Shown piece by piece: positions 25,201 through 33,036 of a stretch of DNA of 64,000 nt. The position numbers and the translations under genes were made by a program. This DNA comes from an uncultured Lentisphaeria bacterium (GTDB lineage: Bacteria; Verrucomicrobiota; Lentisphaeria; Victivallales; Victivallaceae). The stretch spans positions 1 through 64,000 of the forward strand of contig CASFVA010000026.1 in NCBI GenBank assembly GCA_949298075.1, given 5' to 3'. Under the pieces are notes generated by a model. It did not search any database and was not told the origin of the DNA. It saw only the letters and a program-made list of their open reading frames with translations. The stretch's first letter is position 1; every line of letters starts with the position of its first letter.

Positions 25201-25474
25201 AGGCATTGTATTCACTCCGGTGCACAAGCTCAACGAGGGACGTCCCAACGTGGCCGACCTGATCCGGAACCGGGAGGTGGCGCTCATCATCAACACACCG
25301 ATCGGGCGGCTCAGCAAGATTGACGACAGTTACATCCGGATGCTGGCGATACAGTACAAGATTCCGTATGTGACGACGATTGCGGCGGCGAATGCCAGCG
25401 TGACCGGAATCCGGGAGGCGCGGCACGGCAATTCTCCGCTCAAATCGCTGCAGGAGTATCAGGCTGAGGGATAA
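22268..25474 (+). CDS. carB: Carbamoyl-phosphate synthase large subunit
   Basis: A 1068-residue cytosolic enzyme of full family length that makes carbamoyl phosphate from bicarbonate, ammonia and two ATP for arginine and pyrimidine synthesis. Both ATP-grasp halves are complete: N-terminal IGSGPIIIGQACEFDYSG with LRPAYTMGGTGGG and EINPRTSRSSALASKATG, C-terminal GGGPNRIGQGIEFDYTC with VRPSFVLGGRGM and EANPRASRTVPVVAKVTG. The last 140 residues form the MGS-like regulatory domain (VLISVAERER, LYATEGTGEYL). The start at 22268 with a purine-rich GAGAGAG upstream is chosen over the longer frame because promoter elements lie in the extension. No carA is adjacent, so the glutaminase subunit is encoded elsewhere. 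Confidence 0.97.
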   Translation: MAKREDIKKILIIGSGPIIIGQACEFDYSGTQACKALKENGYEVVLANSNPATIMTDPGTADHTYIEPLTPDSIERIIDRERPDALLPNLGGQTALNLAISLQESGVLEKYGVKVIGVDLDAIKRGEDRIEFKSTMNRLGIPMAKSEPCYSVEEAEKIALELGYPVVLRPAYTMGGTGGGIVYNVEELRTVVSRGLAASLIGQVLVEECVLGWEELELEVVRDAKGNKITVCFIENVDPMGVHTGDSFCVAPMLTVSPEVQARLQDYSYRIVDAIGVTGGTNVQFAHNREDGRIIVIEINPRTSRSSALASKATGFPIARVSTKLATGVTLDEIPYWRDGTLDKYTPSGDYVVAKFARWAFEKFPQAVDHLGTQMKAVGEVMSIGRDFKEAFQKAIRSLEIGRSGPGLVRKIEKLSLEELRSLVANPSSERFFHLYEAFKKGLTAEDAHRLTSITRYFLDEIKELADFECRIARYSWMALPDEDLRQAKKFAFSDKYLARLFNVPEKMVRERRLALGCVATFRRVPVSGVENADYYYSTYSGAPDEVPVSDRRKIMVLGGGPNRIGQGIEFDYTCVHAAFALRDAGYESVLVNCNPETVSTDYDTSDKLYFEPLTTEDVLAIYNKEKPEGVIVQFGGQTPLNIAQELKDAGVKIIGTQPEGIRLAEDREYFRERMIALDIRQPESGTARSLEEAVELGRKIGYPVMVRPSFVLGGRGMAVIYDEAMLTRYALEAIQVSPEYPMLIDRFLGHAIECEVDAVSDGKETFVASVMEHIELAGIHSGDSACSIPPVTLSPKHIRKIEEKSAAIARDFGVVGILNVQYAVCEDVVWIIEANPRASRTVPVVAKVTGVPLARIATNLMLGETLEEQKKYLRHQPRHYVGVKEAVFPFNMFPEVDPILGPEMRATGEVMGIAPTFGMAYYKAQQAAGSRLPLSGKVLISVAERERADLKPIVQMLSEMGFELYATEGTGEYLKSEGIVFTPVHKLNEGRPNVADLIRNREVALIINTPIGRLSKIDDSYIRMLAIQYKIPYVTTIAAANASVTGIREARHGNSPLKSLQEYQAEG

Positions 25475-25510
25475 CCGGGATCCGCAGCGCGGGAGGATTC
25501 AAACCGAGCT

Positions 25511-26932
25511 ATGGTCTGGCTGATCACAATTCCAGTGGCGGCGGCGGCGCTCATCTGGGTGCGCCGGTGCTCCCGGCGGATTCGGGCGCTGCGGGCTGAA
25601 CTGGCTGAATCCGAGGCGCGCCGGATGGAGATCGCCGGATTTCTGTCGCGGTTTTCCTCGGGGATCAGCGGCGACGAGGGCATGGACGGAGCGATGCACT
25701 CGGCCGCCCGCTATGTCTGCGAGCAGACCGATGCCGAGGCCGCCGCTATTTACGAAATGTCCGGGGATGAGCTGGTCTGCTCCGGAGTTTCGGGCAATTA
25801 TCTGCTGCTGCGCGGCGGCGGCGGAAAACAGTCGCTGCGTCACCACCGGCTGCTGGAGGCGCTGAGACGGGAACGCATTCCGGTTGGGCGCGGTTTTCTG
25901 GGCGGCATGATCGGAACCAAAACGGCGGAGCTGATTCCGGATGGCGCGGCCGATCCGCGGTTTGCCGATTATCCGGCCGCGGATTCGCTGGGCAGCGTGA
26001 TGGCGGCGCCGCTGCTGCGGGACGGCGTCATCACCGGAGTGGTTTGTGCGCTGAACAACCGGCTGCATCCCGGCCGGAGTTTTTCCGAAGAGCAGTTTGA
26101 ACGGCTGCGCCAGCTGGTGCCGCAGGTGATGATGGTGCAGAACCTGGTGCGGGTTTACAGTGAAATCAGCCGCCGCGACCGGATTGATCAGGAGCTGGAG
26201 CTGGCACGCCATCTTCAGCTTTCCCTGCTGCCGCGGAGTTTTCCGCGCTGGGGGGCGTTTGCGATTTATGCCAATACCCGCTCGGCCAAGGAAGTGAACG
26301 GTGATTTTTACGATTGCATCCGGATTGACGACGAGCGGCTGCTGGTGCTGATCGGGGATGCCTGCGGGAAAGGCATTCCGGCATGCATGCTGACTGCCAT
26401 GACCCGGAGCTTTGCCCGGAGCATCGCTGACAATTTCACGACCCTGACGGCGTTTCTGACCGAACTCAACGCCAAACTGCAGCGCGGCACCGAGGCGGAT
26501 CGCTTCATTACGCTGGGGTGCTGCCTGCTGAACCGCCGGGATTCGCTGCTGGAGTTCGGACGGGCCGGACACACTGATCTGGTGGAATGCGTTCATCATC
26601 ACCTGCGGATTATTTCGCCGGATGGAACGGCGTTGGGAATCCTGCCCGAGGATCTGGCCGGCTTTGAGACGATCTGCATCGCCATGGAGCCGGAAACCAC
26701 GGTGATGATGTTCTCCGACGGACTCACCGAGGCCACCGACAAGAACAGGGTGGAGTTTGGCATTGAGCGGCTGAGTCAGGCTTTCCTGAGGGCGTGCGAG
26801 TCGGAGATTCCGCCCGGCGAGGTGATCGGGCGGGTCATGGATGAGGTGGCCGGTTTTGAGTCCGAGCAGAGCGACGATCAGACCATTGTGCTGATCCGGC
26901 AGGATGGTGAGGCGGTGAACGCCGGCGGCTGA
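25511..26932 (+). CDS. PP2C-family serine phosphatase with GAF domain (RsbU/SpoIIE type)
   Basis: A 473-residue protein: a short N-terminal membrane helix (WLITIPVAAAALIWV), a coiled linker rich in Arg and Glu, a GAF-like sensor (about 55-215, ending LVPQVMMVQNLV), and a SpoIIE-type phosphatase from about 225. Metal-binding motifs are visible: VNGDFYDCIRI, LIGDACGKGIPA and MMFSDGLTEATD. RsbU-type phosphatases act on phosphorylated anti-anti-sigma (STAS) proteins and thereby release sigma factors. No STAS or anti-sigma kinase gene is adjacent. It begins 36 bp after carB and is probably read through from it. Confidence 0.87.
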   Translation: MVWLITIPVAAAALIWVRRCSRRIRALRAELAESEARRMEIAGFLSRFSSGISGDEGMDGAMHSAARYVCEQTDAEAAAIYEMSGDELVCSGVSGNYLLLRGGGGKQSLRHHRLLEALRRERIPVGRGFLGGMIGTKTAELIPDGAADPRFADYPAADSLGSVMAAPLLRDGVITGVVCALNNRLHPGRSFSEEQFERLRQLVPQVMMVQNLVRVYSEISRRDRIDQELELARHLQLSLLPRSFPRWGAFAIYANTRSAKEVNGDFYDCIRIDDERLLVLIGDACGKGIPACMLTAMTRSFARSIADNFTTLTAFLTELNAKLQRGTEADRFITLGCCLLNRRDSLLEFGRAGHTDLVECVHHHLRIISPDGTALGILPEDLAGFETICIAMEPETTVMMFSDGLTEATDKNRVEFGIERLSQAFLRACESEIPPGEVIGRVMDEVAGFESEQSDDQTIVLIRQDGEAVNAGG

Positions 26933-27101
26933 TGCGCAAATCCAGTCTGAACCGGTGTCTCTCATCCGGCGGCGGCTGTCTTTCCGGTCCGAAACCGTGG
27001 AGCGGTGCTTTCACGTGTTTCCGGCCGGGACGGGCCCGATGGAATTCTGCGGTGGCAAGGTATTGAGAAGCAAGCTTTTATAAATTGAGGAAACGTGAAA
27101 G

Positions 27102-28289
27102 ATGGCTATTGAACTGTCGTATATTATCATCACGCCCTACAGTCTGCTGAAGTCGCGGACCGGGGGCATTGTGGCGCGGCTGATGTCGCGGACTGATCTG
27201 GAGTTCATCGGGGCGCAGATGCTGGCATTCACTCCCGAGACCGCCGCTCTGTATGCCGACAGTCTGGAAGCCGGCAAAAAGGGGACTGAATTTGAACGGG
27301 TGGGCAGACAGCTCGGGGACTATGTTCGCGAAAATTTCCCCTGTCTGCCTGACGGCCGGAAGGAACGCTCCATGATGCTGCTGTTCCGGGGAGAGGATGC
27401 CTGCCGCAAGTTGTCGGCGGTGACCGGACGCCTGTCTCCCCATTCGCCCCGGGATCTGGCGAGCGCCGAGACGTTGCGCGACACCTACGGCGATCTGGTG
27501 CTGGACAAAGACAATCCCGAGGTGGTCCGTTACTTTGAGCCGGCAGTGCTGACGCCGCCGAACATTGAGGAGGCGCTGCCCAAACTCAAATTGTTTGCCG
27601 ACATTGCGGCCCAGTCGGAAAATCTGATTGACAATTCGATTGGCAGTTCGCCCGCCGATGAGCGGACCCTGGTCATCATCAAGCCGGACAACTGGCGCCG
27701 TCCGTCGAGCCGTCCGGGCAATATCATCGACATGCTCAGCCGTACCGGACTGCGGATTGTCGGCTGCAAGGTTCACCGCATGACCATTGACGATGCGCTG
27801 GAGTTTTACGGACCGGTGCAGGCGGCCCTGCGCGGCAAGCTGGCTCCGAAAATCGGCGAGCGCGCCCGCAGTATTCTGGAGGAGACGCTCAGCATCAGGC
27901 TGCCGGATTCGGCCACGGAAAAACTCACCGAGGCGGTGGGCATTCCCTATGCCGACGACCAGTTCGGTCAGATTATCGAATTCATGTCCGGACGCCGTCC
28001 GGAGGGCACCACCGCCGAGGAGCGCGGCTGCCAGAACAGCGCGGCCAAATGCCTGGTGCTGATCTACGAGGGGCCCGACGCCATCGCCAAGATCCGCCAG
28101 GTGCTCGGACCCACCGATCCGGCCAAGGCGCCCGGCGGCACGGTGCGGCGGGATTTCGGCAGCAATGTCATGGTCAATTCGGCACATGCCTCGGACTCCC
28201 GCGAGAGCGTCGAACGCGAAATGAAGATTATCCGGATCCGGCAGAATTCCATGGCCGAACGCATCCGGGAATTCCTGGCCGCCCGCTGA
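27102..28289 (+). CDS. Two-domain nucleoside-diphosphate kinase-like protein
   Basis: A 395-residue chain with two NDK-like domains; ordinary NDK is about 140 residues. The second domain (about 185-395) starts with TLVIIKPDNW and ends with TDPAKAPGGTVRRDFG and NSAHASDSRES, placing the phospho-acceptor at H362, with an insertion of roughly 70 residues between them. The first domain (1-160) begins SYIIITPYSLL and has the matching TLRDTYGDLVLDKDNPE block, but the active histidine is missing. It would move the gamma-phosphate between nucleotides if active; the degenerate domain may be structural. It stands alone between a phosphatase and a glycosyltransferase. Confidence 0.78.
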   Translation: MAIELSYIIITPYSLLKSRTGGIVARLMSRTDLEFIGAQMLAFTPETAALYADSLEAGKKGTEFERVGRQLGDYVRENFPCLPDGRKERSMMLLFRGEDACRKLSAVTGRLSPHSPRDLASAETLRDTYGDLVLDKDNPEVVRYFEPAVLTPPNIEEALPKLKLFADIAAQSENLIDNSIGSSPADERTLVIIKPDNWRRPSSRPGNIIDMLSRTGLRIVGCKVHRMTIDDALEFYGPVQAALRGKLAPKIGERARSILEETLSIRLPDSATEKLTEAVGIPYADDQFGQIIEFMSGRRPEGTTAEERGCQNSAAKCLVLIYEGPDAIAKIRQVLGPTDPAKAPGGTVRRDFGSNVMVNSAHASDSRESVEREMKIIRIRQNSMAERIREFLAAR

Positions 28290-28302
28290 CCGGCGGCATG
28301 GT

Positions 28303-29652
28303 GTGAAAAAGTCCCGGAACATCGCAGTCGCGCTGGCGGTGGTGATCGCCGTCGGTGCGGCTTTGCGTCTGGCGGCGGTGCTGCCCGGACTGTGGAGCGA
28401 TCCGGAGCGGCGGTTTGCGCGTCCGGATACTGCGGGTTATGTGGAGCTGGCCCGGTATTTCACCGGGGCGGCGGCCTTGGGGGGGACTGCTCCGCCAACC
28501 CGGCGGGCGCCGGGTTATCCTCTGCTGCTGGCGGCGGTTTCAGGTTTGGGCGGCGGCGCCGGAGCGGCGGCGCTGGTCGGAGTGCTGCTGGGGGTTCTGA
28601 CCATACCGGTGGTGTTTCTGATTGCCCGGGAGCTGCTGGAAAACGCGGCGGCGGCGGTGTTGGCGGCGGCGTTCTGTGCACTCAATCTCACGGCAATCGC
28701 CAATGCTCCGCTGCTGTTGAGCGATACGGCGTTCGGATTGACGGCGGCGCTTCAGCTGCTCTGTTTTGCCCGGTTCTGGAAGCGGCGCCGGGGCGGCTGG
28801 TTTCTGGCTGCGCTGGGAGTGGCGGCGATCGGAACGCTGGTGCGGCCGATCAATCTGCTGTGGTGGATTCCGGCCCTGGTGCTGTTGGGCTGTGTGCCGC
28901 AGGTGGAGTGGCGGGTCCGGATCCGACTGGGACTCTGGGGGGTGGCGCTGTTCTTTGCGCTGCTGCTGCCCTGGATGGGGCGCAACGCCTCCCTGGGCGC
29001 GGGCTGGTGCATCGATACCAACACCGGGGCAATGCATCATCAGAACGGCGCCATGCTGCTGGCCGAAGTCAACCGGAGCGGCTTTGAAACCGAAAAGCAG
29101 CTGATTCTGGCCGGACAGCGCCGGGAATTCGCCGATGAATTCCGTTATCCGGACGAAAAGAGCCGCGAAGCGTATCGGCTGAGGGAATATCGGAAACTGA
29201 TTTTCTCCCATCCCGGCATCTGGCTGCGCCAGCAGTGCTTCAACTGGCCGATTCTGCTGCCGGATGCGCCGGCGGCATGTGAAGTGCTCGGCGTCACGGT
29301 TTCCGACCGCGGCACCATGGGGGTGCTGGCCCGGGACGGACTGGCGGCGGCAGTCCGGCATTACTTCGCCGGACACGAATGGATGCTGGCGGTGCTGTTG
29401 CCGCTGCTGGCGGTCTCCGGAGCGCTTTATCTGGGCGCGCTGGGGGCATTGCTGGGGGCGGTGCTGAGTTTACGGCGTTTCTGGTACGTGCTTCTCGGGT
29501 TTATGGCTTTCGTTGAATATTATCTCTGGCTGCCCGGAGCGATCACCGCGCCGCGTTACCAGCTGCCGGCACTGCCGCTGCTGGCGGTGCTGGCGGCGGC
29601 GTTCTGGACGAGCTGGCGGCGCAATGGAACCGGGACCGACGGTTCCCGGTGA
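28303..29652 (+). CDS. GT-C membrane glycosyltransferase (GT39/ArnT-like)
   Basis: A 449-residue polytopic protein with about ten hydrophobic helices. The first periplasmic loop contains RFARPDTAGYVELARYF, with the acidic residue after the first helix typical of GT-C enzymes, and RRAPGYPLLLA resembles the PP-x-YP region of PMT/ArnT proteins. The family transfers a sugar from a polyprenyl-phosphate donor to protein or lipid on the outer face of the inner membrane. It starts at a GTG 14 bp after the preceding stop; no strong ribosome site is present, so coupling is likely. The C-terminal loop has PGAITAPRYQLPALP, typical of this family. Confidence 0.78.
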   Translation: MKKSRNIAVALAVVIAVGAALRLAAVLPGLWSDPERRFARPDTAGYVELARYFTGAAALGGTAPPTRRAPGYPLLLAAVSGLGGGAGAAALVGVLLGVLTIPVVFLIARELLENAAAAVLAAAFCALNLTAIANAPLLLSDTAFGLTAALQLLCFARFWKRRRGGWFLAALGVAAIGTLVRPINLLWWIPALVLLGCVPQVEWRVRIRLGLWGVALFFALLLPWMGRNASLGAGWCIDTNTGAMHHQNGAMLLAEVNRSGFETEKQLILAGQRREFADEFRYPDEKSREAYRLREYRKLIFSHPGIWLRQQCFNWPILLPDAPAACEVLGVTVSDRGTMGVLARDGLAAAVRHYFAGHEWMLAVLLPLLAVSGALYLGALGALLGAVLSLRRFWYVLLGFMAFVEYYLWLPGAITAPRYQLPALPLLAVLAAAFWTSWRRNGTGTDGSR

Positions 29653-29672
29653 GATTGCCGGCCTGGTCCATC

Positions 29673-29700
29673 TTGTTTTTTAGTGAATTGGCTGTATAGT
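29673..29700 (+). promoter_or_regulatory. Sigma-70-type promoter for the TadE/TadG-like operon
   Basis: TTGTTT (29673-29678), 16 bp spacer, TATAGT (29695-29700), about 40 bp before the GTG at 29742. Confidence 0.6.
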
Positions 29701-29741
29701 AAGACCGGGATGATCTGGATGGCGGTTCCTGGGAGGCGGCA

Positions 29742-30269
29742 GTGGAAAAAACCAGAAAAAAACGGGGTGATGAGCGGGGTTCCACGCTGTTTGAAGCCGC
29801 TGCCGCCCTGGTGATCATGCTGCTGATATTTGTGGCGCTGCTGCAAATCTACCAGTGGTGCGTGACCGGGATTTTCTGCCAATATGCGTCGTTTTACGCT
29901 TCCAAGGGCATGACGCTGGGCTATCGGCTCAACCTGGTCCGGCGGGGAGCGCGGGTGGCTGCCATCGCGATTTCAGGCGACAGTGCCGGTTCCACTTCCG
30001 GACGCGAGACTGATGACGCCCGCAATTACATGTCCTATGGGGATGCCAGCGGCGTCTGGTACCGCTACTGGTATCCGCAGCGCAACGGTGAACCCGAACT
30101 GTATTTGCACGGGCGGTACGGCGAGGATTCGATCACCACCGCAGTGACCATGCTCAATCAGCCGCTGATCAGGCCGGAATTGGGCCGGGTGCTGGGCATC
30201 ACTTCCAATCCCGAGCCGACGGCATCGACCCGGGGATTCAATTATTCGGCGCTGTACCTGGAGGAATGA
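29742..30269 (+). CDS. TadE-like pseudopilin
   Basis: A 175-residue protein starting at a GTG with GGGAGG upstream. The N-terminus DERGSTLFEAAAALVIMLL has a short basic leader, a glycine, then Glu at the fifth position of a hydrophobic helix, which is the prepilin-peptidase motif of TadE-type minor pilins. The remainder is a soluble periplasmic domain rich in Tyr, Arg and Asp (SGVWYRYWYPQRNGEP). TadE proteins support Flp pilus assembly. It is the first of three genes with similar N-termini; no TadA ATPase, TadB/C platform or prepilin peptidase is in the window. Confidence 0.75.
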   Translation: MEKTRKKRGDERGSTLFEAAAALVIMLLIFVALLQIYQWCVTGIFCQYASFYASKGMTLGYRLNLVRRGARVAAIAISGDSAGSTSGRETDDARNYMSYGDASGVWYRYWYPQRNGEPELYLHGRYGEDSITTAVTMLNQPLIRPELGRVLGITSNPEPTASTRGFNYSALYLEE

Positions 30270-30272
30270 GCG

Positions 30273-32258
30273 ATGAATCCGGATCAATCCGCTCCCGCCG
30301 CGGCGCCGTCCCCGGCGGTTTCCGGACAGGTGCTGATCACCGGCATTGTGCTGCTGCTGGTGCTGCTGCTGGCGGTGCTGTTCCTGTTTGACCTCCACAA
30401 TCTGACCCGGGCCAAATTCAAAGTGGAAACCGGTCAGCAGGCCGCTGCGCTGGCCGGAGCCGACTGGCAGAAGGAATCGCTGAATCTGATTGGTGAAATC
30501 AATCTGATCAAAGCCTGTTCGCTGCTGCTGGAGGGCGAGGCCAACTGGGACGCCTCCCTGCCGTCTCCGGCGGAGCCCGAGGCCCGGGAGGCCGCCATTC
30601 AGAGCCGGCTTGACCAGCTGACCGAGATGCAGACGCGGGTGAGTTTCATCGGTCCGCTGATCGGTTTTGCGGCGGCACAGCAGGCCGCCAAGGCCAACGG
30701 AATGCCGGCGCACGGGATTCTGGCCGAATACATCGAGATGCTCCAGAGCGACTGGCGCTACCGGGAGGAGTACGGCGGTGCGTCCCGGATTATCCGCCAG
30801 TACCGGTGGCGGGAGCCTTACACCAACCTGGTGACCGCCATTGCGGCAGCGGGGATTGCGGTGTTTCCGAACGCCCGGGTGACCAATGCGCCGGTGGTGC
30901 ATCCGGCTGAACTGGCGTCGGAGGATCTTTATCTGCAGATCATGATTCACAAGTCCGAGATTGCCGCCTCGGATCCGCCGCCGCTGACCCAGACTTCGTG
31001 GCTGGCGTTGCGGAATTTTCTGGTGTCGGAAACCGGGTATCCGTTCACTGACGCCGATTATCGTTCCAAGTGGTGGGAGATCGATTACACCTTTTCCCGG
31101 TTTCCGGGCGAGAGTGAGATCTACACGCTGGGGATTTCCACTAACTTTTCATCCTGGGGTGGCATAGCGTTTTACGATGACGGCGACCGGGCGATCTACC
31201 GGCGGCTTTCGGAATATTCGGTGGGTGAGGTGTATCGCGATCAGTCCGCACTGCCGGGACGGATGAACTGGTTCTGTTACGATGAATCCTGGTATCCGGA
31301 GTATTACCGGTCGCGTTATTCTGATTACGAGCGCGATCACTACGACTACTGGTTCGGCGGTGAAGTGCTGCGGCGCTCTGTCAGGCCGGCCTACCGCTAT
31401 GAGGGTCCGGCGGCCTATGCCGAGGGGTATGCCGAAGTGGGGACGACCGGAGTGCTGACTGCACGGCGGCGGCTGGACGGCAATCTGCTGCGACTGAAAA
31501 ACTCCCGTACCGTCCGGATCGGCACCGAACGCGGCGCGGCCGCCGACAGCAGTGAAAACCTGACCAGCTACCGGCCGGGGGCGATCGCCAAACCGCTTGG
31601 AGCCTTTGATGACGGCGAACCGCCAATCGCGGTACCGTTGATTCTGCCGGTGTTCAACCAGGTGGCGTTGCAGCCGACCTATATGCCGATTCCCTATGGA
31701 TTTGGCGTGTTGCGGTCCGGATACAGCCAGCTTGAACGGTTTCTCAACTGGCTGTCGGGAGAGGAGTCGCTTTTTGAGTACAGCTCCGACCCGCCGGCCG
31801 GAACGGATGATTTTCTTACTGCCCTGCAGACGCTGGCCGACGGGGCCGGATTCCGCTATTACGGCTGGAATCCGAACTTTGATGCCGCCGCCTTTGACGC
31901 CGCATGGCGCGACCGGGTGGCGGAGTGGCCGGAGCGTTACATTTCCGAGGTTTACAGTCAGAGTCGTCCGTCCGGTCCCGGCTGGCTGCAGCAACCCCGC
32001 CGCTGTTACATTCTGACCGCCGGCAGCGGCCGGCAGACGGTGCCGGACTATGTGAACGGAGGCACGGCAACACGGGTGTTCACCGGTACGGAGAGTCATT
32101 ACTACTATGTAGTCACATCCGGCGGCCACATTGTGACCAACGATGAACTTGATCCCACGCTGCTTTACAACAGCGGCGCTTCCGGCGGCGGTTCCGGCCC
32201 CGGCTTCGGCGGCCACGGCAACGCGCCGGATACCCAGAAAGGACCGAGCCGCTTCTGA
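30273..32258 (+). CDS. Large TadG-like envelope protein, tyrosine-rich
   Basis: A 661-residue protein with one N-terminal membrane helix (about 17-42) followed by a helical region (RAKFKVETGQQAAALAGADW) like the N-terminal domain of TadG-type proteins. The bulk is exported and not recognised. A stretch around residues 330-360 is extraordinarily rich in tyrosine and charged residues (YPEYYRSRYSDYERDHYDYW). The end is a low-complexity Gly/Ser tail. TadG proteins are anchored outer-face components of Flp pilus machines. It begins 3 bp after the TadE-like gene and overlaps the next start, so the three are translationally linked. Confidence 0.65.
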   Translation: MNPDQSAPAAAPSPAVSGQVLITGIVLLLVLLLAVLFLFDLHNLTRAKFKVETGQQAAALAGADWQKESLNLIGEINLIKACSLLLEGEANWDASLPSPAEPEAREAAIQSRLDQLTEMQTRVSFIGPLIGFAAAQQAAKANGMPAHGILAEYIEMLQSDWRYREEYGGASRIIRQYRWREPYTNLVTAIAAAGIAVFPNARVTNAPVVHPAELASEDLYLQIMIHKSEIAASDPPPLTQTSWLALRNFLVSETGYPFTDADYRSKWWEIDYTFSRFPGESEIYTLGISTNFSSWGGIAFYDDGDRAIYRRLSEYSVGEVYRDQSALPGRMNWFCYDESWYPEYYRSRYSDYERDHYDYWFGGEVLRRSVRPAYRYEGPAAYAEGYAEVGTTGVLTARRRLDGNLLRLKNSRTVRIGTERGAAADSSENLTSYRPGAIAKPLGAFDDGEPPIAVPLILPVFNQVALQPTYMPIPYGFGVLRSGYSQLERFLNWLSGEESLFEYSSDPPAGTDDFLTALQTLADGAGFRYYGWNPNFDAAAFDAAWRDRVAEWPERYISEVYSQSRPSGPGWLQQPRRCYILTAGSGRQTVPDYVNGGTATRVFTGTESHYYYVVTSGGHIVTNDELDPTLLYNSGASGGGSGPGFGGHGNAPDTQKGPSRF

Positions 32259-32971
32259 TGAACAGGCAGTCAGAGGTTTTACCCGCGGCGCGCTGCGGTG
32301 AACGCGGTCAGGCCACGCTGGAGCTGGCCGCGCTGCTGATTGCATTTGCGGCGCTGATTCTCGGCATCGTTTTCATCGGATCGCTGAGCATGGCGGACAA
32401 CCGGCTGCTGATCGCCGCCAAATATCGGGCCGAGAGTGCGGCGCGGCACTCGTCCGGATTGGAGGGGGCGGAATTCCGCGACTGGAGTTACAGTTCGATT
32501 GATCCCTTCAACCGCAACCGGCGGGTTCCGGTGCCGTTCACGGCGGCCGGGGTGGCGCACCGGACCTCGGACAACTCCATCGGTTCGGCGGCCGCGGCGC
32601 TCGGAAGCCGGGAATACAGTGAACCCACGGTACACAGCGGTGGAGACCGTACCTTTGCTTACGACTACGAGTGGAAAAACCTGAATCAGTTCAATCCGGC
32701 CGGATTTTCCCACGACTGCCAGCCGGAGCTGGTGTCTGGAATCAACGCCTTTTCCGCCGCCGGCCTGGTGCGGGGGGCGCCGGCGGAGACGGATTCCGGT
32801 TACGGTCTGCTCAGCTCGGGCGACCAGGCCGGACCGCACAGTTCCGACCGGGCGGTCGAACGCATGGAAGCGGGTTTTTTCGAATGGTTCGGAATCCGGA
32901 TAAAAGCCCGGCAACTGGTGGAAAGTCCGGCCAACGAGGTTTATATTCCGGCGGCGCATCGTTCTGAATGA
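32258..32971 (+). CDS. Second TadE-like pseudopilin
   Basis: A 237-residue protein whose ATG overlaps the preceding stop by one base. GERGQATLELAALLIAFAAL has the Gly, then Glu at position five, then a long hydrophobic helix, as in TadE-type pilins. The C-terminal 180 residues form a Ser/Asp/Phe-containing exported domain without a recognised fold. As third member of the set it probably joins the same surface complex as the two genes before it. cinA follows after 65 bp without an obvious promoter, so read-through is possible. Confidence 0.72.
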   Translation: MNRQSEVLPAARCGERGQATLELAALLIAFAALILGIVFIGSLSMADNRLLIAAKYRAESAARHSSGLEGAEFRDWSYSSIDPFNRNRRVPVPFTAAGVAHRTSDNSIGSAAAALGSREYSEPTVHSGGDRTFAYDYEWKNLNQFNPAGFSHDCQPELVSGINAFSAAGLVRGAPAETDSGYGLLSSGDQAGPHSSDRAVERMEAGFFEWFGIRIKARQLVESPANEVYIPAAHRSE

Positions 32972-33036
32972 AGTTTGTCCGGATCAGAGCGGCGGATTGA
33001 ACTCCGGCCGCTTCAGCAACAGGGAATGCAACGACT

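Noticed and set aside
22232-25426. 1064-codon open frame antisense to carB
   Set aside because: It mirrors carB over its entire length, arises from the GC-rich codon pattern, and its translation has no recognisable motif or fold; carB on the plus strand is unmistakable.
27063-27084. Promoter TTGAGA/TATAAA before the NDK-like gene
   Set aside because: The spacer is only 10 bp, far from 16-18, and no alternative -35 is convincing.
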